This document shows positions 49,889 to 62,110 of a DNA stretch of 64,000 nt, one piece after another. Every line of letters starts with the position of its first letter. Position 1 is the first letter of the stretch. Made by a program: the position numbers and the translations under genes. Source of the stretch: Parasponia andersonii (lineage: Eukaryota > Streptophyta > Magnoliopsida > Rosales > Cannabaceae); NCBI GenBank assembly GCA_002914805.1, contig JXTB01000224.1, forward strand, positions 437,093 through 501,092, given 5' to 3'. A model generated the notes under the pieces. That model was not told the DNA's origin. It saw only the letters and a program-made list of their open reading frames with translations, and did not search any database.

Positions 49889-51015
49889 TTCTCTATATTA
49901 CTAAATTAAGGTTTGAAATGAAAACAAATTACACAATCAAATACGAAGATATCAATTTTAATGACTAACGCAATGTTCAAAAACTACCTAATTAATTTAA
50001 ATGTAAAAAACGAATCCTAATATTGAATAAAATATGGAATAAAAAAATAAAATAAAAAGGAAACAAAATTTGATTACTCTATGTTATGCGGTCTAAAATC
50101 CTAAGGTTGCATGAGGATTATATGCGACCTCCTCCGTAAGGATTATATGCGACCTTCTCCGTGATGGTTATATGCGACCTCTTCCACAAGTTTTGTACGA
50201 TCTTCTCCGTGCAGTTTGCCTTGACAAACAGGAAACCTATGAAGAGAAGAAAACACGTAACTGCCATAAAGGAAACCTACGAGAAGAGGGAAACTAATAA
50301 ATGCTATGGAGAAGAAACCTACAAGGAAAGGGAAACTGAAGACTCCTGTTTGCGATACACTAGTTATCCTTTTTGAATAGTTATCCAATTATATTGTTAC
50401 CTAATTTATATTATCCAATTGTATAGTTACCCGTTTATACAATTAGGATCCTAGAGACATAAGGAACCTAGGGACATAAGGTCACTATGATCTATATAAA
50501 GGGGGCTCTATGTTCCGAGAAAGGACACACCAATTCCTGGGCAGAAACAAGTCACAGAGAAGAGAAGTCAGAGCAAATTCAAGTTTGGGTAGTCTAAGGC
50601 GTTAGTATTCTTCAATAGCTTTTGAGTCTTTCCGATTTCCAGACAAAATTGTAACCTTGAGTGTTCATCATTATTCATAAAATAGTCAGAAAACAGTGGA
50701 CGTAGGCTCATCTTTTTTGGGGTTGAACCACTACAAATCCCTCTCTCCTTATTTGCTTTGATTATTATTTCAATTCACACAAGCCACATCTCTTGATTTT
50801 TCATAAATTTATTGTTGATAAAAACCTCCATCAACAATTGATTTTTATCAACACTCTATATTACTAAATTAGGATTGAAATAAAAATAAATCAACGTAGT
50901 CAAATATGTATCAATCTTAATAACTAACAAAATTCTCAACAACTACCTTATTAAATGCAAAAAAAGAATAAAATATGGAATAAAAAATAGAACAAAAAAG
51001 GAAACAAAATTCAAC
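49889..51015. repeat. direct repeat of ~190 bp split by a solo LTR
   Basis: Copy 1 (about 49889-50066) and copy 2 (about 50066-50081 continued at 50854-51015) share CTCTATATTACTAAATTA, GAATAAAATATGGAATAAAA and AAGGAAACAAAATT. Copy 2 is interrupted near its start by the LTR at 50082-50853, so the duplication is older than the insertion. Confidence 0.7.
50082..50853 (+). mobile_element. solo LTR, probably Copia type, TSD CTCTA
   Basis: The 772-bp element starts TGTTATGCGG and ends TTTTATCAACA, flanked by perfect CTCTA (50077-50081 and 50854-50858). The 5' third holds three repeats of TATATGCGACCT-CTCCGT; a TATATAAAGGGGGCTC TATA box (about 50493) sets plus orientation. No internal region. Confidence 0.88.
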
Positions 51016-51374
51016 CAGGTATTAATTGCAACCTCACTAAAAAAAACGAATCTTTAGCATTAATTATAAACCTAACCAGTTCTTAAACCTATTATAGAAG
51101 GTACTAATTGCTCAAATTAATTAATACTTGCACTAATTTAAATAATAAATTTATTATTACACGTATTTTAATGATGGTTACTCGTGGAGACGTAATTATT
51201 GAAACCTCCTCCATATGGATGGGTATAACTCTTCATTTATTATGTTTTTAAAGTCATTCTTTTGTAAAGTCTGTGGTAGTTGCAACAAATTCAATGCTAC
51301 ATATATAATAAGCGTTTGAAGAATGAATATCCTCTAATTATAACATATTAAAATGGATGAAATGTAAAAAAATA

Positions 51375-51655
51375 CCCTCAATTTTAAGTGTTCTGTAATT
51401 TAAATTCTAAAATTTAGACTCCACAAAATAATACTTTGAGATTAAGAATTTCTGAGAATTAATATGATCAATTTTAGTAACTAAAAAATAATAATATCCT
51501 CTATTAAAACTAGATTAGTACTTATTACTCTTCTTAATTTTGAGGATATTGTTGTATTTTATCAGTTAAAATTATTCAAAAGGTCAATGCAAGGTATTAT
51601 TTTACAGAATTCAAACTTTATGGTTTAAATTACAGAATATCCAAACCTTAGCGGT
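51375..51655. mobile_element. fold-back element (hairpin-forming MITE-like)
   Basis: The left arm TTCTGTAATTTAAATTCTAA (51401) is the inverse of the right arm (complement TTCTGTAATTTAAACCATAA). An inner pair AATATCCTCTATTAAAACTA / TTAATTTTGAGGATATT adds a second stem. Nearly all of the ~280 bp can fold back. Confidence 0.55.
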
Positions 51656-51697
51656 TTTTTTTTTTTGTTTTTTTGCATTTATCTCTATTAGAATTTA

Positions 51698-52291
51698 GGA
51701 TAATTATATTTTTATTGTCTACATTTTGGTTGGTTGTCCAATTTATACCCTTAATTTTAGTTATTATCAACATTAACCTTCACATTTTAAATTTCCTATA
51801 TATTGCTATCCTTTCTAGGTCAACCATAATTTTGATTATTATCGACATTAACTTTCACGTATTAAACTACTTATATATTTCTAATCCTTTCTAAGTTAAC
51901 CACTAATTTTGAGTCATAAATTTACAATAATACCCTTTAGGATTTAAAAGCATATATTTAGAAATTAAAACCAATGACCAAAAAAAAAAAAAAAAGAAGA
52001 AGGGAAAAGCAATGTCTTTTCCCTTTAAAGTCAATTTTTTTTTAGAACTTGTAAATTTTTGTCGTGTTAATCATTAATTAATATTTTTCAAAAAATGAAA
52101 TCAATTTTTAAATGTATAAATTTTATAAGAGTGCTTTAGTCAATTAATTAGTCAAAATAAGTATTTAACTCATAAAATGTATAACTTTAATACAATTTTG
52201 AAATAAAGAAGTTAATGTTAATAATAACCAAAAACTAAGAATATTAATTGAACTAACAAACAAATGCAACATATAAAAGTATAATTAACCA
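51698..52291. mobile_element. Mutator-like MITE, 9-bp TSD TAGAATTTA
   Basis: A perfect 9-bp direct repeat TAGAATTTA flanks it (51689-51697 and 52292-52300). The ends are inverted: left GGATAATTATATTTTTATTG, and right complement GGTTAATTATACTTTTATAT; both continue with GGTTATTAT-CAACATTAAC-type sequence, giving arms of about 100 bp. It has an internal ~85-bp duplication and no transposase. Arm sequence relates it to the element at 57651. Confidence 0.78.
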
Positions 52292-52300
52292 TAGAATTTA

Positions 52301-54240
52301 TAGTATATCTCACTAGAGTTTTAAAGAAATAGCATTTGTTATAGCTATAAAGCTACGAGGGTCTTAGACGAATTTTTTTAAAAAAAATTATGACTTTCTC
52401 CAGACTTATTAATGATCATAGAAAATATATTACTCTAAAACAATTATTTAAAACACTCTTTAAAAAGTCATTTTAGTTGGTCAAACCCATTTCTCGAGAC
52501 CCGTACATGTTGGGCTTTGAATCCTTCCATTATTCCTTGATCTTGGGCTAATCATACGGAAATGGACCTCACTAGGTGCAATGTGAGCCAAAATGACTTA
52601 AATATGAATATTTTTCAAAATAATTTCTTAGGATCGAGTAAGTGTCATAATATTAGTGATGGATAATCACTGTTATTTTAGGACTTTTCCAGGACAAGCC
52701 ATTGATTACTAATATGACCACAAAATACTCCAAGAAAAATCATTTCTGCCAAAAACACTACTAGTTAGCTCCATTTCTAGTAAACGAGCACAAAACGAGA
52801 GAGACCGTGCAGCCATCTTAACCAAGAAAATGTCAGCCCAATTGAGCTTAAGACTGGCTACCACAACAAAGTCCAATTTAGGCCTACATTCTTTGGGTTG
52901 CGTATGATGACTTTGATGCAATTCTAAGCCCATTATAATTGGACATTGCAACTCAAACTGGGCTTGCCCTAAACTGGCTCCGAACTCTAGTAAGTGCTCG
53001 GAATCCAACTAGATATATAGTTCTTCTCGCTGCTTAATTGCTATTAAAGAATCATCTAGTTGCCACTCACTCAATCAACCTGAACGATTCATAGAGAATT
53101 AAAGTTAAGTATACATCAACTTGGTTTGAAACAAGAATTAGAATCTTGCTTTCTAATATTTATTCTCTTTGTTAGAGCCTTTATATACAAATATGTATAT
53201 ACATATATATCATTATATATATGTAAACAAAATGTGTCTCCAAGTGCTTACGAGAGTGATATAGGAATTTTCCATTCATTAGTAGAAGTGGGCATCATGG
53301 ATAAGAATGAGAATGAGCTAATAAGATGAGGAAGTGAAAAACTCATGATCAATGTGGCACACATATATCAATTGAATGGGGAAAGCATATGATTCTGCGC
53401 CTTGGAGTGTGAAATGGATGTTTTATTGTTACGTGCAAGGTATGTACATCTTTCAAATGAAAAAGGAAAAAAAAAAAAAAAAACAGAGCTTTCAAAGCTA
53501 CAAGAGTTAGTGGAGAGCTGTTCAACTTGCATTACAACTAAACTTTTAACAAAGCCTCTTTTGCTATTTGTTCCAATTATGTGGTCTCAGCAGCGTGACA
53601 TAAGTACTCTTACTGTTTGCCAACCTCTTTCTGCTTTTCTTTGATGTTGATTCCCTAAAGTTCTTGAACAAGGTTTATTCTTTTCGTTTTCTTAAAAAGA
53701 AAAAATAAAGAAAAAAGTTATGAAGTTTACGGCATGTATCTCGGGGAAAAAAAAAGAGTACATTGTATGAAGTGGCATCAACCTAAAATAGGAGTTCATA
53801 AGCCACAATTGCAATTTACTTTCAATAATGCTAAACGTCACACATTTTTAATACTAGCAAATATAATATATGATTTATCATCATATAAATAGTAAATAAT
53901 ATTTAATTTATTTATAATAAGTTTTAATTAATTAATTGAATTATAATAAATCATTTCATGTCAAATAATATTAAAAAGATAATAAACTAATCGAGATTCT
54001 AGTACTATACTCTATTTTTTTGTAGCCAGTACCAAACACAATTTCATTATTCAATCCATTCCCTATCTTTCTCATGACCAAATATTAATACAAATAGTTA
54101 GTAATTAATGTCCTTTCCTTTTAATTTTTTTTTTACCATAGAAGTTCCAAATCAATTATGTCTAATAGATTTCATAAATACATAATATTTTCATTAGATA
54201 TGTAACTAGTGAATTAAGTATATAACATGTTAATAACTCA
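52301..54240. other. intergenic, no gene recognised
   Basis: Short ORFs at 52709-53008 (minus) and 53402-53644 (plus) show no domain or splice context. The 52.7-53.0 kb stretch is less AT-rich than its flanks and could be a decayed gene or element fragment, unassigned. Confidence 0.35.
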
Positions 54241-54254
54241 AAGTCTAGATAGTC

Positions 54255-54400
54255 ACTGGGGCTAGTTTAACGAGTGAGGTGAAATAAAGTGGAATAAAAT
54301 AGAATGAGAATTAGGTATTAGGTCGTGAGTTCAACTCTTAAGTTATATGAATTATTTTATTTATTTATTTTTATAATAAAGTATATATTATTAATTAAAC
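54255..54400 (+). mobile_element. tRNA-derived SINE-like copy
   Basis: An A-box-like GGCTAGTTTAACGAGTGAGG (54260-54279) and a B-box-like GTGAGTTCAACTC (54325-54337) are followed by an AT-rich tail. Degenerate. Confidence 0.4.
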
Positions 54401-55800
54401 TCAATTTTTTTTTATAAGAAAAAAACACATAAAGTCGAGACTATATAAATGAGTTACACACATGAAATGACTCAAATTGCCGATCATGTCATAATCTTGA
54501 GAAAAAAAAACGTGTAGCTAAGCACATAATTATAACTATGGACTAATGATATGGTAATCACTTTTTACACAGATAATCAGCTTTTATAATCTTAAGCATT
54601 TATTGAGATTCAATCGTTTCTGTTAATAATCATGCATGAAACTATAGAGGTAGACTAGCAACTTTCGGACATTATGGGCAGTGATTATCTCCGAGTTGGA
54701 GTACTCCCTCAGGATGCCCTACCTTTTTTAATTTTAAAAAAGCAAATAAAAATATAATTGTTGCTCTTCAATCATATATGATCTTGAACTTATTGTAAAT
54801 ATTTGTTTAATAGATCAAAATTAAGAAAGCTTTGGTTTGATACCCGGACTCCCATAACATGCACGCCGGTTGTGTCCCACATAGACTTTTATCCATTCTC
54901 AATCATATGACTGAAACAGCTACTGGTCAATCACACGGATATGTATAGTCATGATCAATATATATTTGTATATATAAAAAGCTTCACTCTTTCAGGTGGG
55001 TGTGTGTGGAATGTGGATAATATTAGATATGGGGTCCACCCCCAGAGTATAAAATACCTCACATCAAAAGGATCTAAATCTCATTTGATTGATATAAATC
55101 ATCTCATATCTTCGTGTGGGGTCTCTCTATATGGTAATTAAGCTCTTTCAATCTTGTCCAATATATCAATAAAAAACAAATTGTGGCACGCTTAGATTTG
55201 AGATTTGAGAGGACGTCTTGAATGTTTGATATCAAGAATCCAGCGACAGATTTCATTTACATTAACATTTTAATGTGTCCTTACCCTTTATGGAAAGCAG
55301 AATAGAAATGTGTTTTGGTATATATATATATATATATATATATATCAATTATTTTCTAATTTTCTTTGGATGGGTTCTCGCCTGGGCACGCTGGAGGCCA
55401 AGCCAGGTCACAAAGTTTTGTTTCCATAGATTAGTCGCAGATCGCCGCCAACGCCGCCGGGAAAGAATTTCGCATATGCGGTTTGTTGAAATCACAGTTT
55501 TTATATTTCATTTCTTTAAAGTAAAATTTGTGTTAGGACATCTAATCTGGATTTTATTCCAAAGATGGTATATATGAGGATGCGTTTTTCGTTTAACAAT
55601 GTATATCTAGCTAGCTGCTTAGTGGTTACATTACACCATCATATGAAAATAAGTATATAGTATATTACATCCAAAGCAGCTTTTATTTATTTTTTCACTA
55701 TTATTACTATTATTTTCTGTTATGAAAAAGCCACAAAGCAGTTTAAATATATTAATTTGAAAGTCGGCAAATGCAAGGCGGCAATGCCTACTTTTCTAAA
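54401..55800. other. intergenic with a small GC-rich island
   Basis: AT-rich apart from about 55370-55490, where the plus strand reads ADRRQRRRERIS in an open frame, preceded by a TA microsatellite (55319-55345). The island may be a captured exon fragment; see findings. Confidence 0.35.
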
Positions 55801-55809
55801 TTTCTTTAT

Positions 55810-56814
55810 GGGTAAATGGCATAAATGTTCCCTTGAATATCTTAGTACTGATGATTTGGTCACTTAAATTTTCAATTTTGGCCAAAAGAATCCTAAACTT
55901 TCCTTCTGTTGGCAAAACTACTTACATGAATCACTGCAGTTAACCTTGATAGCAATTTTGTAAAATTAATGTCTTCTCGAATATTTAATTAATTCTTAAT
56001 CTTTTAAATAATTATTAAAGTATTAATCTTGTTGGATTTTTTTTTTTTTGGGAGCTATCCTCTTGAAACAGTTAAAAGATTGAAAAAAGAAAGTGCACAA
56101 ATCTAATCTAATACGAGCACGAATTGGGGAAGATAAATAAGATCACTCAAGATAAGAGACATTGATTCACAAAAAAAAAAAAGAAACATTGGAACTTTTT
56201 TATTTATATACAAATTTGCTTTAGCACATATACTAGTGTAAAGCTTTGCATATAATATGAAGTCCTGGCCCAAATACTTAGTTCTTGTATAGAGATGAAA
56301 AAGGATAATTGTTTCCGAAAAATGATTCCTAATGCCACAAAATATTTTATGGATTTCTCAAGATAAACTATAGAAAGAGTTTCCAGTTCTAATTGAGAAA
56401 TCTGAGCCCTAAATTTGAAGAATTGCTAACAATATCTTCAATTTCTTAGAAAATTAGAACTTCTTCTTCTCCTTCCTCTTAACCTATAGTGTTCTCTACT
56501 CTCAATTTGCTCCCATTCGTGCATCAAATTGGAGTTTAAGCTTTTATAATTTATTTTTTCAGATTTATCAATAGTTTTCCCCCTCAAAGAAAGATCAATA
56601 GTTTAATTCTTTTTTAAAAGGTTAAAAATTAACTAAATATTGGGGGAGACATCAATTTTACATAATTATCATCAATGTTAATAACTTGACTAATTTGAGC
56701 AGTTTTGCAAATAGAGCGAAAGTTCAGAATTCTTTTGACCAAAATTGAAAATATAGGGTCTAAATCGTCAGTACAATCATAGTCAAGGGATCATTTAAAT
56801 TTGTGCCATTTACC
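55810..56814. mobile_element. 1.0-kb element with ~220-bp terminal inverted repeats (Mutator-like)
   Basis: The left arm (GGGTAAATGGCATAAATGTT, then TTTTCAATTTTGGCCAAAAG) and the complement of the right arm (GGTAAATGGCACAAATTTAA, then TTTTCAATTTTGGTCAAAAG) match for about 220 bp. Flanks TTTCTTTAT (55801-55809) and TTTCTTTTAT (56815-56824) fit a 9-bp target duplication altered by one T. The centre has no transposase. Confidence 0.75.
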
Positions 56815-56824
56815 TTTCTTTTAT

Positions 56825-57390
56825 TCTTTTTAGAATACACTAAAATTATGCATGCAAACCAAAGAGAGCTTCTTATTATTATGGATTCAATTAGTGTGAT
56901 ATCTGCATTTGGTATTAATAGATACGCGCGAAGGTCTAAACTCTAATTTCAGACAAATTTCTGTTTGGTCATCATACATATTTTCCATTTGTAAGGAATC
57001 ATATCCCTTTAACCAGAGCCTTTTATTCCAAGCTTGTTCTCTAAGCAATAATGGTTGTTGACAACGTTCGTTTCTTATTCATCTTTTTTTTTTCCCCCAC
57101 GGTGAAAATTGATTTTTTTATTGATTGACCCAGGCAGTGACGGAGGCGACGTACTGAGGCTTAGGGAGGCTTAAGCCCCACTCAATTCCTTTTAATTCCT
57201 CTAAAGACAATATAATGTAACATTTAGTAGTAAATTAACATATTCTCATAAAAGATAAATTATACCCATTAGCCCCTGCGAAAAATTTAAATTTTTTTAC
57301 ATAAAAGTAGCCAAGGTCCACCTTTTTTTTTTTAAAAAAAAAAATGGGACTTAACTAATGACTACCACTTACTACAAATTTAAAGGAAAA
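56825..57390. other. intergenic with a possible degraded element piece
   Basis: A GC-richer patch at about 57130-57180 (GTGACGGAGGCGACGT, then GGCTTAAGCCCC) looks like the edge of some repeat, but I cannot assign it. The rest is AT-rich. Confidence 0.3.
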
Positions 57391-57500
57391 TAACATACAC
57401 ACCCTACCAAGGTTTGAACCCTTGACCCTTCAAACTCACATACACATCCCTCAAACTTTGGACTAACTGAGCTAGTTTCAGTTAGCAAAAATGAGGTCTG
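57360..57500 (-). mobile_element. tRNA-derived SINE-like copy
   Basis: On the minus strand an A box TAGCTCAGTTAG (complement of 57463-57474) is followed by a B box GGTTCAAACCTTG (complement of 57408-57420). Both are close to tRNA consensus, with a non-tRNA body after them. The best SINE candidate in the window. Confidence 0.6.
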
Positions 57501-57650
57501 TAGCCAAGGCCCACCTTAAGCTTAATAGCCGAGTTGATTGATATTTATATTATTAAGGTGTTACTTAAAATGATAGAAAAGGAAACCAAAATCATAAAGA
57601 GTATTATTTATGTTTACTTAATCAAAGAAAGGGAATCAAAATACTATATA

Positions 57651-57982
57651 GGGATATTATTATTTTTATACCTTGCATTTTGATATTTTATTCAAAGTAT
57701 ACCTCATGTTTTGGTTATTATTAACATTGACTCTTAGATTTGAAATCTGTTACAAATTTATACCTGACACTAATTTAGAGCAGTAATTTACCAAGTTGCC
57801 ATTTAAAAAATTGAAAATAACCCATATAAAAACTGATCCGAGAATAAGTTTTCTTGGTAAATTAACAGGGTATAAATTTGTAATAAATATGAAATATAAT
57901 GGTCAATATTGATAATAACAAAAACAGAAAATATAAACGGAACAAAGTATCAAAATACAAGATATAAAAATGATAATTTCCC
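57651..57982. mobile_element. Mutator-like MITE, 9-bp TSD TACTATATA
   Basis: The 332-bp element is flanked by perfect TACTATATA (57642-57650 and 57983-57991). It begins GGGATATTATTATTTTTATA and ends in the inverse (complement GGGAAATTATCATTTTTATA). The arms extend about 115-140 bp through TTATTAT-AACATTGAC to TTACAAATTTATACC. No ORF. The 9-bp duplication and long arms point to a Mutator-type mover acting in trans. Confidence 0.85.
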
Positions 57983-57991
57983 TACTATATA

Positions 57992-58617
57992 TTACTAAAT
58001 TGCACTGTTCAAATTTTTTCTTTTTTAAAAAAGGAAATTATAATAAGAAGGATTGTAAGGGTGGATTGATCTTTTTAATTTTAATAAATAATAATAAAGG
58101 GGAAGGTAGGAATCATTATTTGTGATGGCAATCTCTAAGGTTTGGGGGTAATGGAATTACATATCCATATCAAATAGTGGATATTTGTACATACCTACGT
58201 GTGTTTTTCCCAGTCCTTAATAGAGCCAACTTTTGAAGGGTTGGAGAGAACATGGTATGTCAACTAAGTGGGTACAAGTATATATATATTCGGCCTAAAG
58301 AAAGGAATTGGGTACAAGTACAGTACTCTTCGGGACATGCAGAATTTTTCAGCTGGCTTTATATTTTCAAATACAATTAAAGAAAAAAAAAACTCACTAC
58401 TCTTCACAAATAATTAACTAAAAATTCACAACATTAATTTTAAAATGATAAACACAACACATTCACAATAAACAATATCCAAATGACCGAGAATGGAAAA
58501 GAAAATCACAACACAAGTAGAATTTTCAAAAATGGCAAACATTGAAACTAAGAAGAAAAGACAGATTATTTTAATTTATTTTTGCCCAACAAAAAAAAAG
58601 AAAAGACGGATTGGCGT

Positions 58618-58690
<73 letters not shown>

Positions 58691-60940
58691 CCCGAGGAAA
58701 TTACTCCCAGCAGCCAGTGGCGTATAATATATATATGTATAGCTAGTAGCCTAGTACAGATGAATTAAGATCTTCCCGTCAATTAATACATTATAAGAAA
58801 ATACAAAATATAGCTAGCACGTAAAGTTTGAGAAAAGGAAGTTCAAAGAATTTGGAATGTGATCCAAAACCGAACAAAGCGAAACATGGGTCATCGATCG
58901 TCTCGTTGTGAATTCGGGCATGTGCTTTGCTCTATTATGAATCGGGAGCAAACTCATGGCGTGAGAGAATTTTTTTTTCCCAAAAGAAGTAATATGATCA
59001 TTTTTACGCGTTTGGGAATTATGAGTAATTATAAGAAAAAAAGATTATCTCTAATACTAAAGTTACACACAAATCAAAAAAGATTTATATGGTTACAAGA
59101 AAGTTTATTTGGTAAGCCTCTAAACAATCCGCAATTATTAGTTTGAATGTTTATTCGTTCGGCTTGATTATTATGAAAAATCTAAAATATTAGGTTTATA
59201 TTCTATAAATTCAAAAACAATTTTAATACAAAATTAATAAGATAATCTGTTTTATCATCCAAATAACTTTCGATTCTTATATCAAATTCCTCTTAGATCT
59301 CTTGATTTTTTTTTTTTTACTTAAGATAAAGGACTTCTAAATCTAATAAGTGACCACTTAATTACTTTTTAAAAACTATCTTAGCTTAATTACTTTTTAA
59401 AAAATATTTTAGACCTTTAAATAGTTTGGCAACAATGAATAGAGACTAATAGAGTCAAATTATTTGACATAATTAGCTTCTAGCTAGCACTAACAGCTAA
59501 ATGCTTCACATGTTAAATGCAAATTATTTCTTTTACATCCATAAATAGCAACGAACATAATTAATTACTTCTCTTGTCACGTGGCTAAAATAATTTTTTT
59601 TGGGGACATGTCTAAATAAAATTAAAAGTACGTACCAACATTTTTTCTTTTTCCAAATGTTATTGGTATAAAGATTCCATTTTTATATTTCAAGTTCTAA
59701 GTTGCGGAGTCTTGTATTAGATTTGAGGAATAGTACAAACGTCAAAGATGACCCGCATTTTGAGTCACGACGAGTCACAAGTACTCACTTGACAATTATT
59801 GTAATTCTAAAGAGGCAAGCTGACTAGCTAATTTAGACTAGTAGGGAAGTTCTACCAAAAACAAAGGAATTATGTTTTGTTTTCTTCCTCTTTTTCTAAC
59901 AATATTCTTCTAATCATAGCCAAAATAAAAACGACCAAGCAATTAAAGTAAACAAAGACTGGGGGGGTGGGTTTGGTAGAGCCATATTACAAAGCGTACA
60001 TTGCATGTGCTTTAAAGTTTAAAGACCGAAAGTTCAAGTGTTCTAGAGTTGTTTTTGTTCTTTGGTCAGAAGTTGATAGTTGAATATGGAGGGGTAAAAA
60101 TTTCGTCAACTCAAAACCCCATAGCTTTTATGTTTGCAGAAATGAATAAACTACAAGCCCATTGTTTCTTAACAGGAGGCAGGTAATTAACCGTATTATT
60201 TTTACTGACTTTTTTTTTTCCCCTTTTTCTTCGTTCTTTAAAACATAGAGTGAGAATACCAGCGGTGATAAATTGATATAGCCACCTATATAGTGTATCC
60301 TAATTTCAAGAAATAACTTGAAAAACGAAAAACTAAAAGCCACCTATATTTTTTTTAGGAGAAAAAAACGAGAAATTAATGTGGTCACACACATATATAA
60401 ACATATAGGGCATCAATCCTGGTATGTATTTTTTTTTAACTGGGATATATATTATTTTTTCTAATTAAAATTCATCGTGCATGTCTTTTTATGATAAATA
60501 TAAAGAAAAAAATATTAAATAGTGAGTATTTATTTTTATTATTTATTTTTCTAACTACTCAAATTATAATAGTCATTAAATAATAATCCAACAACTAGAA
60601 AAAAAATAAAATACTTATAGATAAGTAAAAAAAAAAAAGAAATCTATTGAATTGAGAACCTATATATAGATATATGTAGGTGATGTTTCACTAAAGAATT
60701 TTATTTTTACTCTATGAATGAGTACTCTAATTTAGGTCATTAGATTTTAATCTAATGGCTAAAATAATATGGGAAAATGATATGGAGTACAGATTTTTTT
60801 AAAAATAATGACAAAAATTTGACTTCATTCATATAATTATTTTGTTGTACAGTCCAAGAAAAAATATTTCCAATTTATACGGTGTAAGGATTAGGAGAAC
60901 TTTATTTATTGTAAAGTCGCATAAATAGCTTTCAAACAAA
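57992..60940. other. intergenic, no gene recognised
   Basis: AT-rich, with a very long TA microsatellite (58622-58687). An ORF at 58859-59146 (plus, 95 residues, MIQNRTKRNMGHRSSRCEFG...) matches nothing I know; left unassigned. Confidence 0.4.
58622..58687. repeat. long TA microsatellite (about 33 units)
   Basis: The longest perfect dinucleotide run in the window. Confidence 0.95.
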
Positions 60941-60944
60941 ATCT

Positions 60945-61015
60945 AATCCAGCAGTTAGGCCAATTATACAACCCAGACTTGGGTTCAAACCCCCTAATCC
61001 TCAATTTATCTATTT
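60945..61015 (+). mobile_element. tRNA-derived SINE-like fragment
   Basis: An A-box-like CAGCAGTTAGGCCAAT (60949-60964) and a B box GGGTTCAAACCCC (60981-60993) are spaced as in tRNAs; the body beyond is short and T-rich. Confidence 0.45.
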
Positions 61016-61109
61016 TATGTATTTTTTTATTTATTTTTTTCTAAAATTCATTTATTAATACCCATTTTCTCTTTTTTATTTTTTTTNTTTTCAATCTACT
61101 ATTTAAGTT

Positions 61110-62110
61110 TCTTTAATTAGCATTGTGATTGCCAAAAATTATTTACCAATTAATTTTGAAACCAATTTGGTGTAACTTGAGAGACTAATATCTTATTTCT
61201 AAGAAACCAATCGGGTTACTTTTTTTTTTTTAGTTATTAATTTGATTAGTAATAAAAAACTAATCTGGCAACTCAGAAACTAAATACTTACTATATTTTT
61301 TATTTAAGGAAATGATTATTTGCTACTTTTGAAATAAAAAATCAATTTGGTTTCTACTAGGTAACCAAAAACCAATCTAATAGTTGGATAATAGTTTGGA
61401 TAGTAACAAAAAACCAACTTGAGATACTAATATGGTTTATGAATAGCCAATTTGATTTCTAAGAAATTAATTTAGTTTTTGGCATTTTTTTTTAAATTAC
61501 TATCAACTACTCTTAAAAGTAAGAACCAAACTGGTTTCTACTCGTAACCAAAAAATAATCTAGTAATTGGTTACTAATTTGGTTAGTAACAAAAAACCAA
61601 TTAGAGAAACTAATCTGGTTTTTAAGAAATCAAATTGGTGTCTAGGAAACTTTTGTGGTTTTCTGTGATTTACTTAGTTATAGGACATTCTGTAAATTAG
61701 AAACTACAATGGTTTTCAAAAAATCTTCTTAGTTTCCTATAATTTATTTAACTATAAGGTATTCTACTAAAGGAAATTACAATGATTCCTAGGAAACTTT
61801 CGTGGTTTCCTATGGTTTACTCAGCTACATAACATTTTGAAAAAAAAAATCACGATAATTTCCAGGAAATCCTATGATTTATTTAGCTGCATGGCCGTTT
61901 ATATAAATGAAACCACAATAGTTTTCAGGAAATATTCATGACTTCCTGTAATTTATTTACGTACATAATATTTTGCTAAGAGAAACTAAACTAGTTTCCA
62001 AGAAACATTTTGTAGTTTCCTGTGATTTATTTACGTACAGGGCATTTCGCTAACAAGAAACCAAATTGGATTCCAATAAACCTTTATGGTTTTCTGATAA
62101 AAAAATGGCT
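61110..62110. repeat. degenerate tandem repeat field
   Basis: Two repeat periods are visible. Between 61.11 and 61.64 kb, a unit of about 180 bp (GGTTTCTACT-GTAACCAAAAA, AACAAAAAACCAA, ACTAAT-TGGTTT) occurs about three times, diverged. From 61.64 to 62.11 kb, units of about 90 bp with TTTCCTGTGATTTATTTA and GGAAAC-TT-GTGGTTTCC occur about five times. Non-coding. One ambiguous base (N) lies at 61087 just before it. Confidence 0.65.

Noticed and set aside
57408-57474. Functional tRNA gene
   Set aside because: A and B boxes are present but the arms do not pair into a cloverleaf, and the sequence continues as a SINE-like body.
58859-59146. Possible organelle-derived coding fragment
   Set aside because: I could not match the residues to any plastid or mitochondrial protein; left as unassigned.
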